DNA of 64,000 nt from Tubiluchus corallicola (taxonomy: Eukaryota > Priapulida > Priapulimorpha > Priapulimorphida > Tubiluchidae): NCBI GenBank assembly GCA_030141605.1, contig JAQGDQ010000763.1:36459-100458 (forward strand), in the 5' to 3' direction. The position numbers and the translations under genes are program-made. Under the pieces are notes generated by a model. It was not told the origin of the DNA and made no database searches. It worked only from the letters and a program-made list of their open reading frames with translations. This document shows positions 10,582 through 22,658 of the stretch, piece after piece (position 1 is the stretch's first letter; every line of letters begins with the position of its first letter).

Positions 10582-11632
10582 ATAATTAACTACAGTTATA
10601 GGTAGTTAAGTACATAATTTACTACAGTTATAGGTAGTTAAGTACATAATTAACTACAGTTATAGGTAGTTAAGTACATAATTAACTACAGTTATAGGTA
10701 GTTAAGTACATAATTAACTATATTTATAGGTGGTTAAGTACATAATTAACTACAGTTATAGGTAGTTAAGTACATAATTAACTATAGTTATAGGTAGTTA
10801 AGTGCATGATTAACTATAGTTATAGGTGGTTAAGTACATAATTAACTACAGTTATAGGTGGTTAAGTACATAATTAACTACAGTTATAGGTAGTTAAGTA
10901 CATAATTAACTATTGTTATAGGTAGTTAAGTACATAATTAACTACAGTTATAGGTAGTTAAGTACATAATTAACTACAGTTATAGGTAGTTAAGTGCACA
11001 ATTAACTATAGTTATAGGTAGTTAAGTACATAATTAACTATAGTTATAGGTAGTTAAGTACATAATTAACTATAGTTATAGGTGGTTAAGTACATAATTA
11101 ACTACAGTTATAGGTAGCTAAGTACATAATTAACTACAGTTATAGGTAGTTAAGTACATAATTAACTATAGTTATAGGTAGTTAAGTACATAATTAACTA
11201 TAGTTATAGGTAGTTAAGTACATAATTAACTACAGTTATAGGTAGTTAAGTACATAATTAACTATAGTTATAGGTAGTTAACTACAGTTATAGGTAGTTA
11301 AGTACATAATTAACTACAGTTATAGGTAGTTAAGTACATAATTAACTACAGTTATAGGTAGTTAAGTACATAATTAACTATAGTTATAGGTAGTTAAGTA
11401 CATAATTAACTATAGTTATAGGTAGTTAAGTACATAATTAACTATAGTTATAGGTAGTTAAGTACATAATTAACTATAGTTATAGGTAGTTAAGTACATA
11501 ATTAACTATTGTTATAGGTAGTTAAGTACATAATTAACTATAGTTATAGGTAGTTAAGTACATAATTAACTATAGTTATAGGTAGTTAAGTACATAATTA
11601 ACTATTGTTATAGGTAGTTAAGTACATAATTA
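10582..11632. repeat. 32-bp minisatellite, about 33 units
   Basis: The unit alternates ATAATTAACTACAG and TTATAGGTAGTTAAGTAC. Each unit contains two short inverted repeats: TAACTAC with GTAGTTA, and GTTAA with TTAAC. The array is therefore self-complementary along its length. Variation is mostly ACAG/ATAG and GGTAG/GGTGG. One partial unit lies near 11280. Confidence 0.97.
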
Positions 11633-11736
11633 TTACAATCATCCCATTATTTAAATGATTTTATTTTTGTACAAAAAAAATCGATGTTTTTGATTATAAT
11701 GAAATGATGCAACTCTTTCTTGCCTCTAGTAATTGT

Positions 11737-12103
11737 TAGAGGTGAGCATTCTCTACCAGAAAGCGAATTCGAATCGAACCGAATTTGTGACTTACGAATT
11801 CGAATTGAACCGATCTTCAGTGTTTCGAATTCGAATTGAGATTGAACGATTTTCGAACAAGTTTTCGAACAACCAGTAAAAAATAGTCTTACAAAGATCA
11901 TTCATATCACTCGATTTTGTTCTGCAATAAAACGATTAGTAATTTCTTTAAAATTGTGCACAGAAATCACAGCTAAATTATGCTAATTGCATGATGTTTC
12001 AATCGTTTTTGTGATAAAGAACATTATGTGATTGAAGTGCTGAATTATTCGAATCTATAGTTTTGGATTCGAATCGCGTTCGAACGTTCGATGCTCACCC
12101 CTA
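11737..12103. mobile_element. MITE with TAGAGGTGAGCAT termini and 8-bp TSD
   Basis: The 367-bp element begins TAGAGGTGAGCAT and ends ATGCTCACCCCTA. It is flanked by a perfect 8-bp direct repeat GTAATTGT (11729-11736 and 12104-12111). It is rich in TTCGAATTCGAA-type motifs. A second, older copy is at 58261-58621, and an element end borders the assembly gap at 35814. An 8-bp TSD suggests the hAT superfamily. Confidence 0.88.
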
Positions 12104-12111
12104 GTAATTGT

Positions 12112-12999
12112 CTTGTACTTTAATGATGTCATGATGTAGAATAATCAACATTTGTGATTTAATAACTTAACTATTGCAAACAGTGGTGGCTCGTAGCTAA
12201 AATTACTACGGGTGGTACTTCAGAAAATTTTTAGCCATTGTTTTAATACTGTGTAAAATGAGACAAACATATGCAATTTTAATATTGTAATTTGTAATTG
12301 TAATTTTAAACAAACAAACACATGAAACTGTATACATAAACTTGATAAAATCCTAAACAAAATAATATTATTTGCTTACGAATAGCCTAAATTGTCGCAG
12401 TTCAGGAATATTCCGGTACACGATTTTTAAGCACGTGACAACTGACAATACACTGTGTGAGCGACAGTATTTTCTCTACCTAGCAGCAGACACTAGCACT
12501 ACAGTGGTAATTCCCTATTTTGTAGAGCTCTATTTCACATTTTGTCTTAGAAACTGTGCAACAGTTCTTAATGGTTGTGTGATGTCTCTGGGAAAGCTGG
12601 TAACCACAGACGCTACGGAGTTCGTCGCTTCCAGTAACCTTTGAACAAAATGAAAAATTTAATCAATTGATAACGTAGCTTTACAATCGCGAAATGTCTG
12701 CAAACTTTGAAAAAATTTATGAATGGTCAAGATCCCATTTTGGCAAAAGACCCACATGAAGACTCGAACCCACGTATTTACTTCATCACTGATGACATCC
12801 ATGGTTCAGCAACAAGTATGACATTTGCAGTAACAGGGATTAAAAATTTGATAGTCAAACAAAAAATTTTCAATCACCATGTAGTGTCATTTGACCTTGG
12901 ATCTTCAAACTTGCTAGTGACTGCATTATGTATTTTTGGTTACAAAATTTTCCTTATTAATTATTATTAAATGGGTCTAATGAGCATGGGAACACTAAC
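12112..12999. other. No gene; short segment shared with about 59757-59845
   Basis: CAGTGGTGGCTCGTAGC at 12181 resembles a hAT terminal repeat, but I find no partner end. The segment near 12431-12475 (CACGTGACAACT, then GTGTGAGCGACAG) recurs around 59757-59845. Short open frames here have no recognisable protein. Confidence 0.4.
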
Positions 13000-13941
13000 C
13001 AATAGGCTAACTAGGTTATAGCCTAGGGCGCCACGGTTTAAAGGGCGTCACATTATAGAAAAATGTTCATTCTTTTCGGAAAAGGTCTGTATACAACCTC
13101 CTCGGCGTATACTTTCATATTCATGTAAGGGCGCACTTTATAACACACCACAGGCAGTTACTGCAACTGCTTCTGTATAAGTGCCACATATCGAACAGGT
13201 GCAAGGTAGTACTCAACAAGCAGCTGAGCAACTTGTTTGAATATAAGCGCCATGCAAATACATGTTAGTAATAATGACCACATGGAAATTAGGTTAATAG
13301 TGTTTCTAATACACCACAAATAATTGTTTGACTTGCTTATGATATAAACAGCCATAAATTCACAATAGAGATGGCCGGGACAAAACTATCAGCCTAGGGC
13401 AGGGGTGTGCAAATTGCGGCCCGCGGGTCACTTGCGGCCCACCGAGAGAATTTGTGTGGCCCGCGAAGAGATTTGTCAACCTATTGGAAGTGCGGCCCGG
13501 GCGATTAATTGAGTGTATCCAGCTGAAGTCCGTGCCACGATCCCAAAGATAGTGCGGGTAGTTTTTTCTACTAGATCGGATGCCATTAACCCTTACAAGA
13601 CGGTTGTAGCTTAATGTCACAGTACTAAACAGACTGTGTGATACACATTACTAATATGCATTGTAATGAAATTACCACTATCTGTCCTGAAAGTAGAAAT
13701 ATATGGTTTGTAATATAAATTTTAATAACTTCTAAAATAGTTTCTTGAGTGTAATAGTGCAGTAGTAATGATGTACGCAGGTCGGATGCAAAAAAATCAT
13801 TATTAGGCCTTTCTGTACTTGGCTCCTTGATCAAACTGCCTGTGGCCCGCACGAATTGTGGGAAAGTTTAATGTGGCCCGGCTAGTCAGATAATTTGCAC
13901 ACCCCTGGCCAGGGGCGTCATCAAGTCTCGATACGCCCCTG
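13000..13941 (-). mobile_element. hAT-type element (family N2), host of a nested MITE; left end approximate
   Basis: This region is the reverse complement of 62788-63721, with the same internal order and the same nested element. The right end reads TACGCCCCTG at 13941, matching the other copy's termini (CAGGGGCGTAT type). The left end is diverged and placed near 13000 by alignment. No clear TSD was found for this copy. Confidence 0.7.
13400..13907 (-). mobile_element. Nested hAT MITE (family N1), copy 1
   Basis: Begins CAGGGGTGTGCAAATT and ends AATTTGCACACCCCTG. The imperfect 8-bp flanks are GCCTAGGG and GCCAGGGG. The interior is rich in GCGGCCC motifs near both ends. Homologous copies are at 44036-44536 (same orientation) and 62820-63303 (opposite). 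Confidence 0.9.
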
Positions 13942-14104
13942 CTACCGTGTAACGTAAAATGAAATTCTAGCTCACCATTCACTGTGCTCCTGGCTTAGCT
14001 TGTTCTCATGTGACAGAGAGGCTTTTAAATCCTCAAAGTTTTTCTCTATGAGCTTGTAAGCATCATTCAGCTCTTCATTATCAGTGAACGAACTCAAGTT
14101 TTGC

Positions 14105-15523
<1,419 letters not shown>

Positions 15524-15527
15524 TTAA

Positions 15528-15985
15528 CCCTTTCATACCCGTTGTATCCCGTGCGATACGAGAATATTTTCTGCCTTTAAAATTAATAAAATTTTAAAAC
15601 TGACAGTTATTTGATCTGTTAATAGTTATTTTGATTTAAGCCAATAACAATAGACTAAAAATGGTGATAAAGTGACAAACTAGAAAATCTACATGGCATA
15701 AAAAACTGCGCAAGGTACAGTACTTTAGAGACGACTTAGTACAGATCAGCATAGCGTGCATACTAAATGTCTTAAATACTTTAAAAAATTATCAGCAGTT
15801 GCAAAATGAAGCACATTTTATGCTTCCGTTGAATCACAATGTATCCCGTGGGATACAGGCTATATTTAGCACGCGGGCACAGGTAGAAAAAATAATTATT
15901 ATGTGTAAACAAGATGGATATACTGAACAAAAGTACTAAATCAAAAAAAATTTCTTATTAAAAAAGCAATTTGGGACTGAAAGGG
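15528..15985. mobile_element. piggyBac-type MITE with TTAA target duplication
   Basis: The element starts CCCTTTCATACCCG and ends GACTGAAAGGG. TTAA directly abuts both ends (15524-15527 and 15986-15989). TTAA duplication plus CCCTTT ends is the piggyBac signature. Two copies of a near-palindromic GTATCCCGTGSGATAC motif lie inside, near 15543 and 15841. There is no transposase frame. Confidence 0.88.
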
Positions 15986-15989
15986 TTAA

Positions 15990-16950
15990 AGACTTATGTA
16001 TCTGGAAAAAAGAATTCTTAATAATTTTTAAATATTTGCACCACATGGTAAAACGGCACTGCATTGCTATACCAGTGTGCACCACTGATTCACCAAAAAC
16101 ATTTTATTGATCTTATTGACAATGCAAAGTAATTTAAACTTTTGCTTAGTTAGTCAAGTGTGTGGTACATATGCTCTGATTATTTTTCCAAATTTTACAG
16201 AATGTTGTCTAAACTTGTTTATTTAAAGGAAGACCGGACGATTGTTTAGACTTGATCTCATTTTAATTTACTGTCCAAAATACACATTTTCTTGCCTATA
16301 AAAGTTAACAATTTTTCCTTATGTTTGAATAATTAGCTTAGAAAGTTAATTAATGGCAACCAAACACAGCCATTGCTTACATCACAAACTAACCACAGTT
16401 TGTGCAATGGCAGGCGTCTTCCCTTGAGCGTCAAGCACATTTGCATAGGTGTTACAGTACTGTTTAAACGCATGATGTCATGAAAAATGGGGCTTTACAT
16501 CATGTGACGTCCGAAACTAACACTGCAGTTCATGATCATGGTTATCACAGTACCGCCTTCTATTTGTGGGCCACGTGAATGTGACAAAAATGCGCTGCTG
16601 CCAATCTTAGTAGATTCACTGAGACGCGCCTAGCTTTGAAAGTTTAACGAAATTTGAATATTCAAGGTAATTATTATTTAATCTAAGGTGTGATTTAAAA
16701 TAAGAGAGCATGTTGTAGTTTCCAATATTGTAGAGCATTCTTTATTCTGAACTGGTGTTTACACAATCATCCAGTTTTCCTTTAAGTGCTTAGCAGTCAT
16801 TGCAGGAGTATAAATATACAAGTTTTATACAGCATTACTGCTGACACAAGCTCTGTATGCAATAAGCAGCATGTAACTGAAATATAATTTCAAATCAAAT
16901 TTTTTAAGCTTTGTTACGAAAAGCGTTTTCTTGTGCTTTAAATTAGAGGT
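15990..16950 (+). repeat. Dispersed repeat R, copy I, split by a nested MITE
   Basis: Parts at about 16030-16222 and 16796-16950 match 25300-25640 and 50580-50850. Shared landmarks are ATTGACAATGCAAAGTAATTT, GCTCTGATTATT and TTTTATACAGCATTACTGC. The copy is interrupted by 16227-16791. Its outer ends are not defined. Confidence 0.65.
16227..16791. mobile_element. MITE with AGGAARACYGGAYGATTGT ends and TTAA flanks
   Basis: Inverted ends AGGAAGACCGGACGATTGT and ACAATCATCCAGTTTTCCT are each bordered by TTAA (16223-16226 and 16792-16795). It sits within repeat R, since the flanking halves join up as one continuous copy of R elsewhere. The TTAA flanks suggest piggyBac-type mobilisation. Confidence 0.75.
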
Positions 16951-17465
16951 CGGCCAAAAACAAGCCAAATTTAAAACCACGTGAAATTTTTATTTGCCTC
17001 CTTTTGCTTTTGACAACATCATTTTATACTTCGAGGATTCTATTACCTTGAATCAAGATATTTGACACTTTTTAAAAGAAAAACTAAGGCAACAACGAAT
17101 GCTCTTCACAGGCCTTTCCTAAAAAACCTCAGCATATGTGGGTTACAATATAGTTTCCATTTTTGATTTTACTCTTTGCTTTTATCGAATTATCATTGGT
17201 TGTCCCCGTCATAATCTTGAGTTACAGTTTTCCATTTCAAAAATTTTATTTCATGAAAATTAAGATTTCATTCTTAAACATGGCCTCAAAACTGGTCTTA
17301 AAGGCAAAAAACTTTGAAAACATATTTAGCATAACTATAAGTTATAATCAAGATTGTCTAGAAAAGTCTAAAAAACAGCATAATCCATGCTCAGAGTATC
17401 TATATTGTACTACAGGGCTGTGGTGAAATGAAATGTAATGCTGGCGGGGGAATACAGTAGCCTTC
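16951..17465. other. No recognisable feature
   Basis: AT-rich sequence with short open frames of no recognisable family. Confidence 0.4.
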
Positions 17466-17567
17466 TCAGGTGTGCATGTGAACGTGGCTTTATCTAGCAC
17501 AGACTCGTATTCTGACCTTATGTTAGTAAAAACCACTAGTCACATGCACACCTGAACTTATAAAAAG
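17466..17567 (+). promoter_or_regulatory. Perfect 16-bp inverted repeat followed by a TATA-like box
   Basis: TCAGGTGTGCATGTGA (17466-17481) is exactly repeated in reverse complement at 17540-17555, with a 58-base loop. TATAAAAAG follows at 17559-17567. It looks like a promoter or a terminal structure of a mobile element. I see no transcript unit downstream that would settle which. Confidence 0.4.
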
Positions 17568-18163
17568 GGAAGGTCTGCTGTAGACCCTTGTCAGTGGTCG
17601 TGTCTTTCATTGCAGCTCTGTTCACATTTCACAGGCTTTGCCGCAAACTCCGTTCTTCTAGGTAAGCTGTTTGTTCCTTATTGGCGGTGTAATATTAAGT
17701 AATAAATTGTCATTTCGACTCTATTATTCGGGTTCTGTTTTGGTTAAGGCATTGAACGACTTAACTGAGACATGCCGCAAGGTGTGGGCCACGGTGCCAT
17801 CCGTCCTGCGTCCGTTAAAAGTGGACAGCAGTCCAATATTTATAAATTGCTGCGAAAACCGTTGCAAGAAAAAATCAGTAGAAATTGTAACTATATGTAC
17901 ACGTGTAGTTGCTTCTTGAACTTTGCACTGACTAAGTCCGTATAAACCTACAGTTTGCATAACTGAGATTCCTTACTGTCAATAGGTGCCTTCTGAATTG
18001 GCAGAAGCGTGCCGTTCCAGCTAATGTACGCGCAAGCTCTTGGGAAAAGATTATTCAGCCTCGTTTTTTCTGTGTAGTCCTATAAAAATAAGAATTATAC
18101 AAACAAAATGTTATTGGAAATTTTATCAACATCGCAATTTCTTTTTCTCCACACTCTCACTTT

Positions 18164-18165
<2 letters not shown>
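17568..18165. other. No recognisable gene
   Basis: A frame at 17671-17919 is open but has no recognisable family and no splice context. Confidence 0.35.
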
Positions 18166-18221
<56 letters not shown>

Positions 18222-18222
18222 T

Positions 18223-18261
<39 letters not shown>

Positions 18262-18512
18262 CTCTCTCTCTCTCTCTTGCTCTCTCTCTCCCTCCCTCCC
18301 CCTCTCTCTCTTGCTCTATCTCTCTCTCGCTTGGTCTCTCTCTCTCCCTCCCTCCCCCTCTCTCTCTTGCTCTATCTCTCTCTCGCTTGGTCTCTCTCTC
18401 TCTCTCCCTCCCTCCCCCCTCTCTCTCTCTCTCTCGCTTGCTTTCTCTCTCCCTCTCTCTCTCCCTCCCTCCCCCCTCTCTCTCTCCTCCTCTCGCTTGC
18501 TCTCTCTCTCTC
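18166..18512. repeat. Long polypyrimidine (CT)n tract
   Basis: About 350 bases of almost pure C/T on the plus strand, with CTTGCTCT and CCCTCCCTCCCC interruptions repeating at longer intervals. All overlapping open frames (Leu-Ser repeats) are artefacts. Confidence 0.97.
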
Positions 18513-19301
18513 TCATTTTCAAATTCCAGAAAATCTATTAAGCAGTTAGCCTAAATGGCCACAAATTTTAATGCAACATTGTTTAGAAACTTAACGAGAA
18601 GCCTTAATGCAGATTTATGGATGACTGCCAGTAAACGTTACCCGGAAAGATCTGTATCGTCCTGCAAACTGCCGCTGAAAATAACCGGTCACGTTTTTTG
18701 CTGCAGCTGCAACTGAGAACAAGAAAAATTGCTTTATTCTCATGTCAATCAAGCATAAGCATCAGCAACAGCATCATCACTAACTGACAACAGTATCAGT
18801 TTATTTATAAGGCATATATCACAAAAATTTTCAAAGTGTGTTACTTTTCAGTAGTTACTTGATAGCTGAATAAGAGCCATTACTGAGTAATTATATTATA
18901 ATGGCATTGTATGCATCGTATAGCACACCATGCATACACAGTATTGCCAAAACAATTACTTTTTGCATAATGACATATCGAAATTGTAAACTGTGATTGT
19001 TGTGACGTCTACTAATATCTTTACTTTACTTTACTTTTATTTCACGGGAATGTTATTATGAATTGTGTTTTCAATGTTATTAAATTGTAAATAAGTACGT
19101 TTTAATTTGTTTATTCGTTGTTTCATTCACTTTTACATACGGGAATCACCAAACTGGACAATAAATATTAATAAAAAGCCTTTTCGAGAACAACATTTTA
19201 GGCAGATTTAGTTTGATACAACGTCTCTCACTTCTCTTCTGAGCAGAAAACAAACAAACGAACCAAAAATGAAATTCAAGTTCTGAGGAAAGACTTTAGT
19301 C
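18513..19301. other. No recognisable feature
   Basis: Unique AT-rich sequence; nothing supported. Confidence 0.4.
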
Positions 19302-19804
19302 TGCAGGGATGAGAATTTTTGGAGTTTTCCGAGTTTTTGGAAGACCAGTAGTGCCATCTTTGTAAATCGTGTAAATTTGTTGAGAAAATTTTTACGGACC
19401 CAGTACATTATTTCACAAGCTGACCGCTAATTGGCAGGCCGTCACTTTGTTTACATCGCGTACATCAGTGTAACCACGTGTGTATCGCTATGTATAAAAA
19501 TATAGAATCAATTGTGCGGAGTTATTTGAGTCAATTGCAGACAGTTTTTATATACTTTTGCATAGGAGCGGCCAGTACTTAGACGTTTTTGAGACAATTA
19601 GGTATCATGTATCTTTGATAGTTGGGTATTTTAAATTATGCATGAAACAAGGTAATTGATATTTTAAGTCCACTTAGAGGCTCTCTATGGTCACAAAATT
19701 GCAATTTGTTGCTGGCTCACCTTGAACTCCATTGGGGGCCTAGGTGGCCCCAAAACCCCCGGCCTGTTTCAGAGTTTTTTTACAATTTGTCATTCTCATC
19801 CCTG
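19302..19804. mobile_element. hAT MITE (family N3), copy 1, with 8-bp TSD CTTTAGTC
   Basis: Ends read CAGGGATGAGAAT and ATTCTCATCCCTG, flanked by perfect CTTTAGTC repeats (19294-19301 and 19805-19812). The interior contains GCTGACCGCTAATTGGCAGG and GGAGCGGCCAGTACTTAGAC, segments that recur in the 73-bp minisatellite elements at 41.3-42.3 and 47.4-49.6 kb. The second copy is at 25792-26309. Confidence 0.93.
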
Positions 19805-20475
19805 CTTTAGTCTTCTTCTCAACATTGTGCCAAAAACACCAAGCAGAATATAGTCTCATTCTCGACATCCGTGTTTGGGGGTATCTAAACACCCTTCCTT
19901 AATAAGAAATGTACATTAGAGCAGAGGAACTGCCTACATAATCCATTTTCCTAGTAGTCACCCATCCATTTACCAAGCGGACCCAGTATGGCCTGAAACT
20001 TGAAACTGCGCTCCCCCATCTAGGCAACTTAAGGATATATACAGAATAAGAAGTAGAAATGCTATTGATGCGTTTGTAGAAATTGTTAAAAATGTTAGAG
20101 GAAAATGTAGCCGAAAAAACGTGGAGTTTATTTTTAAAAATGTGAAGTCCAGTCACTGTCATTTTATATAATTAGATTGCTACCCGTCAATGAAAATATA
20201 AAAGTAAGAGTTATTTATAAAATTAGGTAAATATAAATTTCAATGTAAATCTAGCTATGTTGCTTGTAGTTGTTGATATGTTTTTGTATATAAGCGTTTT
20301 ACTGTTATCGTAGTCACCAGTGACATTAAAAGGAATAATTGTAATTATTTTCTAACTTATTATAATAATGTTCATACTGGTCCCTGCAAAAATAGAGGGA
20401 ATTTATGTATAGTGTGTATGTATTTATGTTAATATATATAATAAAATAGAGTTATAATAATAATAATAATAATGG
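19805..20475 (+). repeat. Probable retroposon 3' end with (TAA)n tail
   Basis: The stretch ends AATAAAATAGAGTTATAATAA with a run of TAA units to 20474, the form of a LINE or SINE tail. A frame of about 50 codons (about 20024-20170) precedes it, but I do not recognise the protein. The 5' limit is unknown. Confidence 0.4.
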
Positions 20476-22604
20476 CTGAACAATCCATATGGAACTAGTG
20501 TTGAAACTTTTAAAAGAATTCTTCGTTACAAGCTTTTCGGTAACTTTTGCACTGACTAATGACCAATCACACAATGACCAACATATTCAGTACCTCTGCA
20601 AGCACTTGATGATCCATCACTCTCACATAACGAAGGCTGCATGAATAATGAAAGAAAAAATTAAACATTGAGGTCTACTGTTATAGTCTGAAGTTTACCA
20701 GCTTGAAGCAGGGCCATGGGTGGTGCTGACTATGGATAGATAGCCCGCTCAGCGGTGGGTGTAGTAGGCATATTTAGAATTCGCGAGAGGACCACGGCGT
20801 CCCGTAATGGGCGTTTTCCCGGACCCAACTCGCGATTTTTTCGAAAGTTTGACAGAACAGCATGCGGAAAAAACGTTCTAGCGGCACCTAGTGGGACTCT
20901 TGGAAGGAGATATATGGCTTTTTAGAAAGAGCAAGAACAGAGCTACACAATGGTGTGGACTATATGTTAGGATAGGTCCACCAAGAGGAGTACTGACGAG
21001 TTAATTACATGTTCTATTTTCGGCAAAACTGCTGACGCAAAGCCATTGTTCTGACGTCATCCATTGTACTCTGTCTATAACGTTATAGCTTTAATTCAGT
21101 AAAAGCTGCCGCTGCTGCCTTTGCGTTAGATAATGTAGGTCTATGTAGGATGTTTGCGTATTTTTGATTATATGTGTATTTATACGCAAATTTTTTTGCA
21201 GGCCTTTGCTAGTTAATATAAATCTCACTACGTCATGCACGATAGTAATACCATTACTAGCACTAATTACAGCAGCAACCAGTAAAATCAGTGAAATAAC
21301 AGAAGGTATACATCAATAATTTATTGAAATAATTGTAGAAGGTTTTGGAAAGTTAGTAGGTCGTCAGTCTGTACCTGATCGTGCTCATTTTGACACAGAG
21401 TTTCTAATTCGGAACATAATACCATCATTTCAATGTGTTCATCAGCCCCACGAAGTATTCTGTGCCAGTGATGTTCATCCAAATATACATTCACTGCAAT
21501 GAATCATAAATAAGAAACACAAAGTCACAATGGATTGTTTAATATATAACTTTAACAAATTTAAGCTGCTATGCTATAATTAACAATAGTAATAGCAATA
21601 CCGGTTAGCTGTAGATCTATTTTATAGCAATTATTCAAAATGTTAATTACCTCTGTAATGAGGGCAATATTGAGAAACTATAACAAGAGGTTGCGTTTTT
21701 ACTGCTGCCATTTAAGTAAAAAAACCAGGAGATAATTTAAGCTGAAAGTTTTACACGCAGATAGCGTTCAATGTTGCAAATAATTTAATCATGGTCCGGT
21801 ACATTTTCTGCAGCAGTTTTGTTTACACGCTGCTATTGGCAACGATGGCTAAACCCATTACGAGTAAGGATGTAAATGGCCGCACAAAAAACGATTATAA
21901 GATACACAATGCGCACCTTTTGTAAAATTTCGAAGAAGCCAATAAAATTATTTTGACGCGTTAACTTCTCTTAAACAAAGTTAGCAAGCATCGTTTTCTG
22001 TATTGTGCAAAAAGTCTGATACTATAAGTTTCTTCGCTGACACCTCCCCCCTTTTCTCTTTGCACTAAACCAGACAAATGTTGCCAATCAAAAAAATAAT
22101 TCACAAAATCATTGTAATGTACTAAAAGAAGAAACAAAGTTTGTATTAAAAAAGAAAACCTTTGATGCAGAAAACCAAAATAACCATTAGCAAATTAATT
22201 AGATTGGTTTACTGTTTCGGCATTAGATATTATTTTGTTTTTGCTTTTCGCGTATTGATCTTGTGATGAAACTATACTTGACCGGTTTATGCTGGTTTTT
22301 CCGACTTCGCTGACGCTGAGCTCATTCGTTGCTTTTGTGAGAAAAGATGTTACAGATTTTTCTTGGTTTTTCTTTTAATCCGTGCTTATGATTTTCTCTA
22401 ACGTGATTATGTTGCCATTCTATATTAAGTACATCTTCTACGTAGATTTCTCCGACACGAAAGGGTGGTTTCCGATATAATTTCAAGGAATAAAGGTCGG
22501 ATTAGGAGCAGCGTGCTTTTTGATCTTGCAGCACGACAACGTTGCGTTAGAAATTTCCCACCAATCTACAGTAACAAAATTATTTTTGGTTGTTTTTTAA
22601 ACAT
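20476..22604. other. Upstream region of SLC25A38; no other gene seen
   Basis: About 2.1 kb without recognisable coding or transposon structure. The promoter and 5' UTR of SLC25A38 should lie in its last few hundred bases, but no TATA box or initiator is clear. A non-coding first exon is possible. Confidence 0.4.
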
Positions 22605-22658
22605 ATGCCTCCTAAATGCGTTGACGAATTCAATCAAACCATGGATGCAGTTTTTACA
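22605..22658 (+). CDS. SLC25A38: SLC25A38 exon 1 (residues 1-18)
   Basis: The ATG at 22605 is the first Met after an in-frame TAA at 22572. It encodes [18 protein letters not shown] and ends at a GTAAGT donor in phase 0, which joins cleanly to exon 2 ([10 protein letters not shown]). The short, weakly conserved N-terminus before the first helix fits the family. The exon call rests on phase, donor and position, not on strong similarity. Confidence 0.8.

Noticed and set aside
12372-12970. Two neighbouring plus-strand frames of about 90 codons
   Set aside because: No family resemblance, one lacks an ATG start, and part of the DNA recurs at 59.8 kb as repeat.
18040-18554. Leu-Ser-rich frames of up to 169 codons
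   Set aside because: Low-complexity CT tract.
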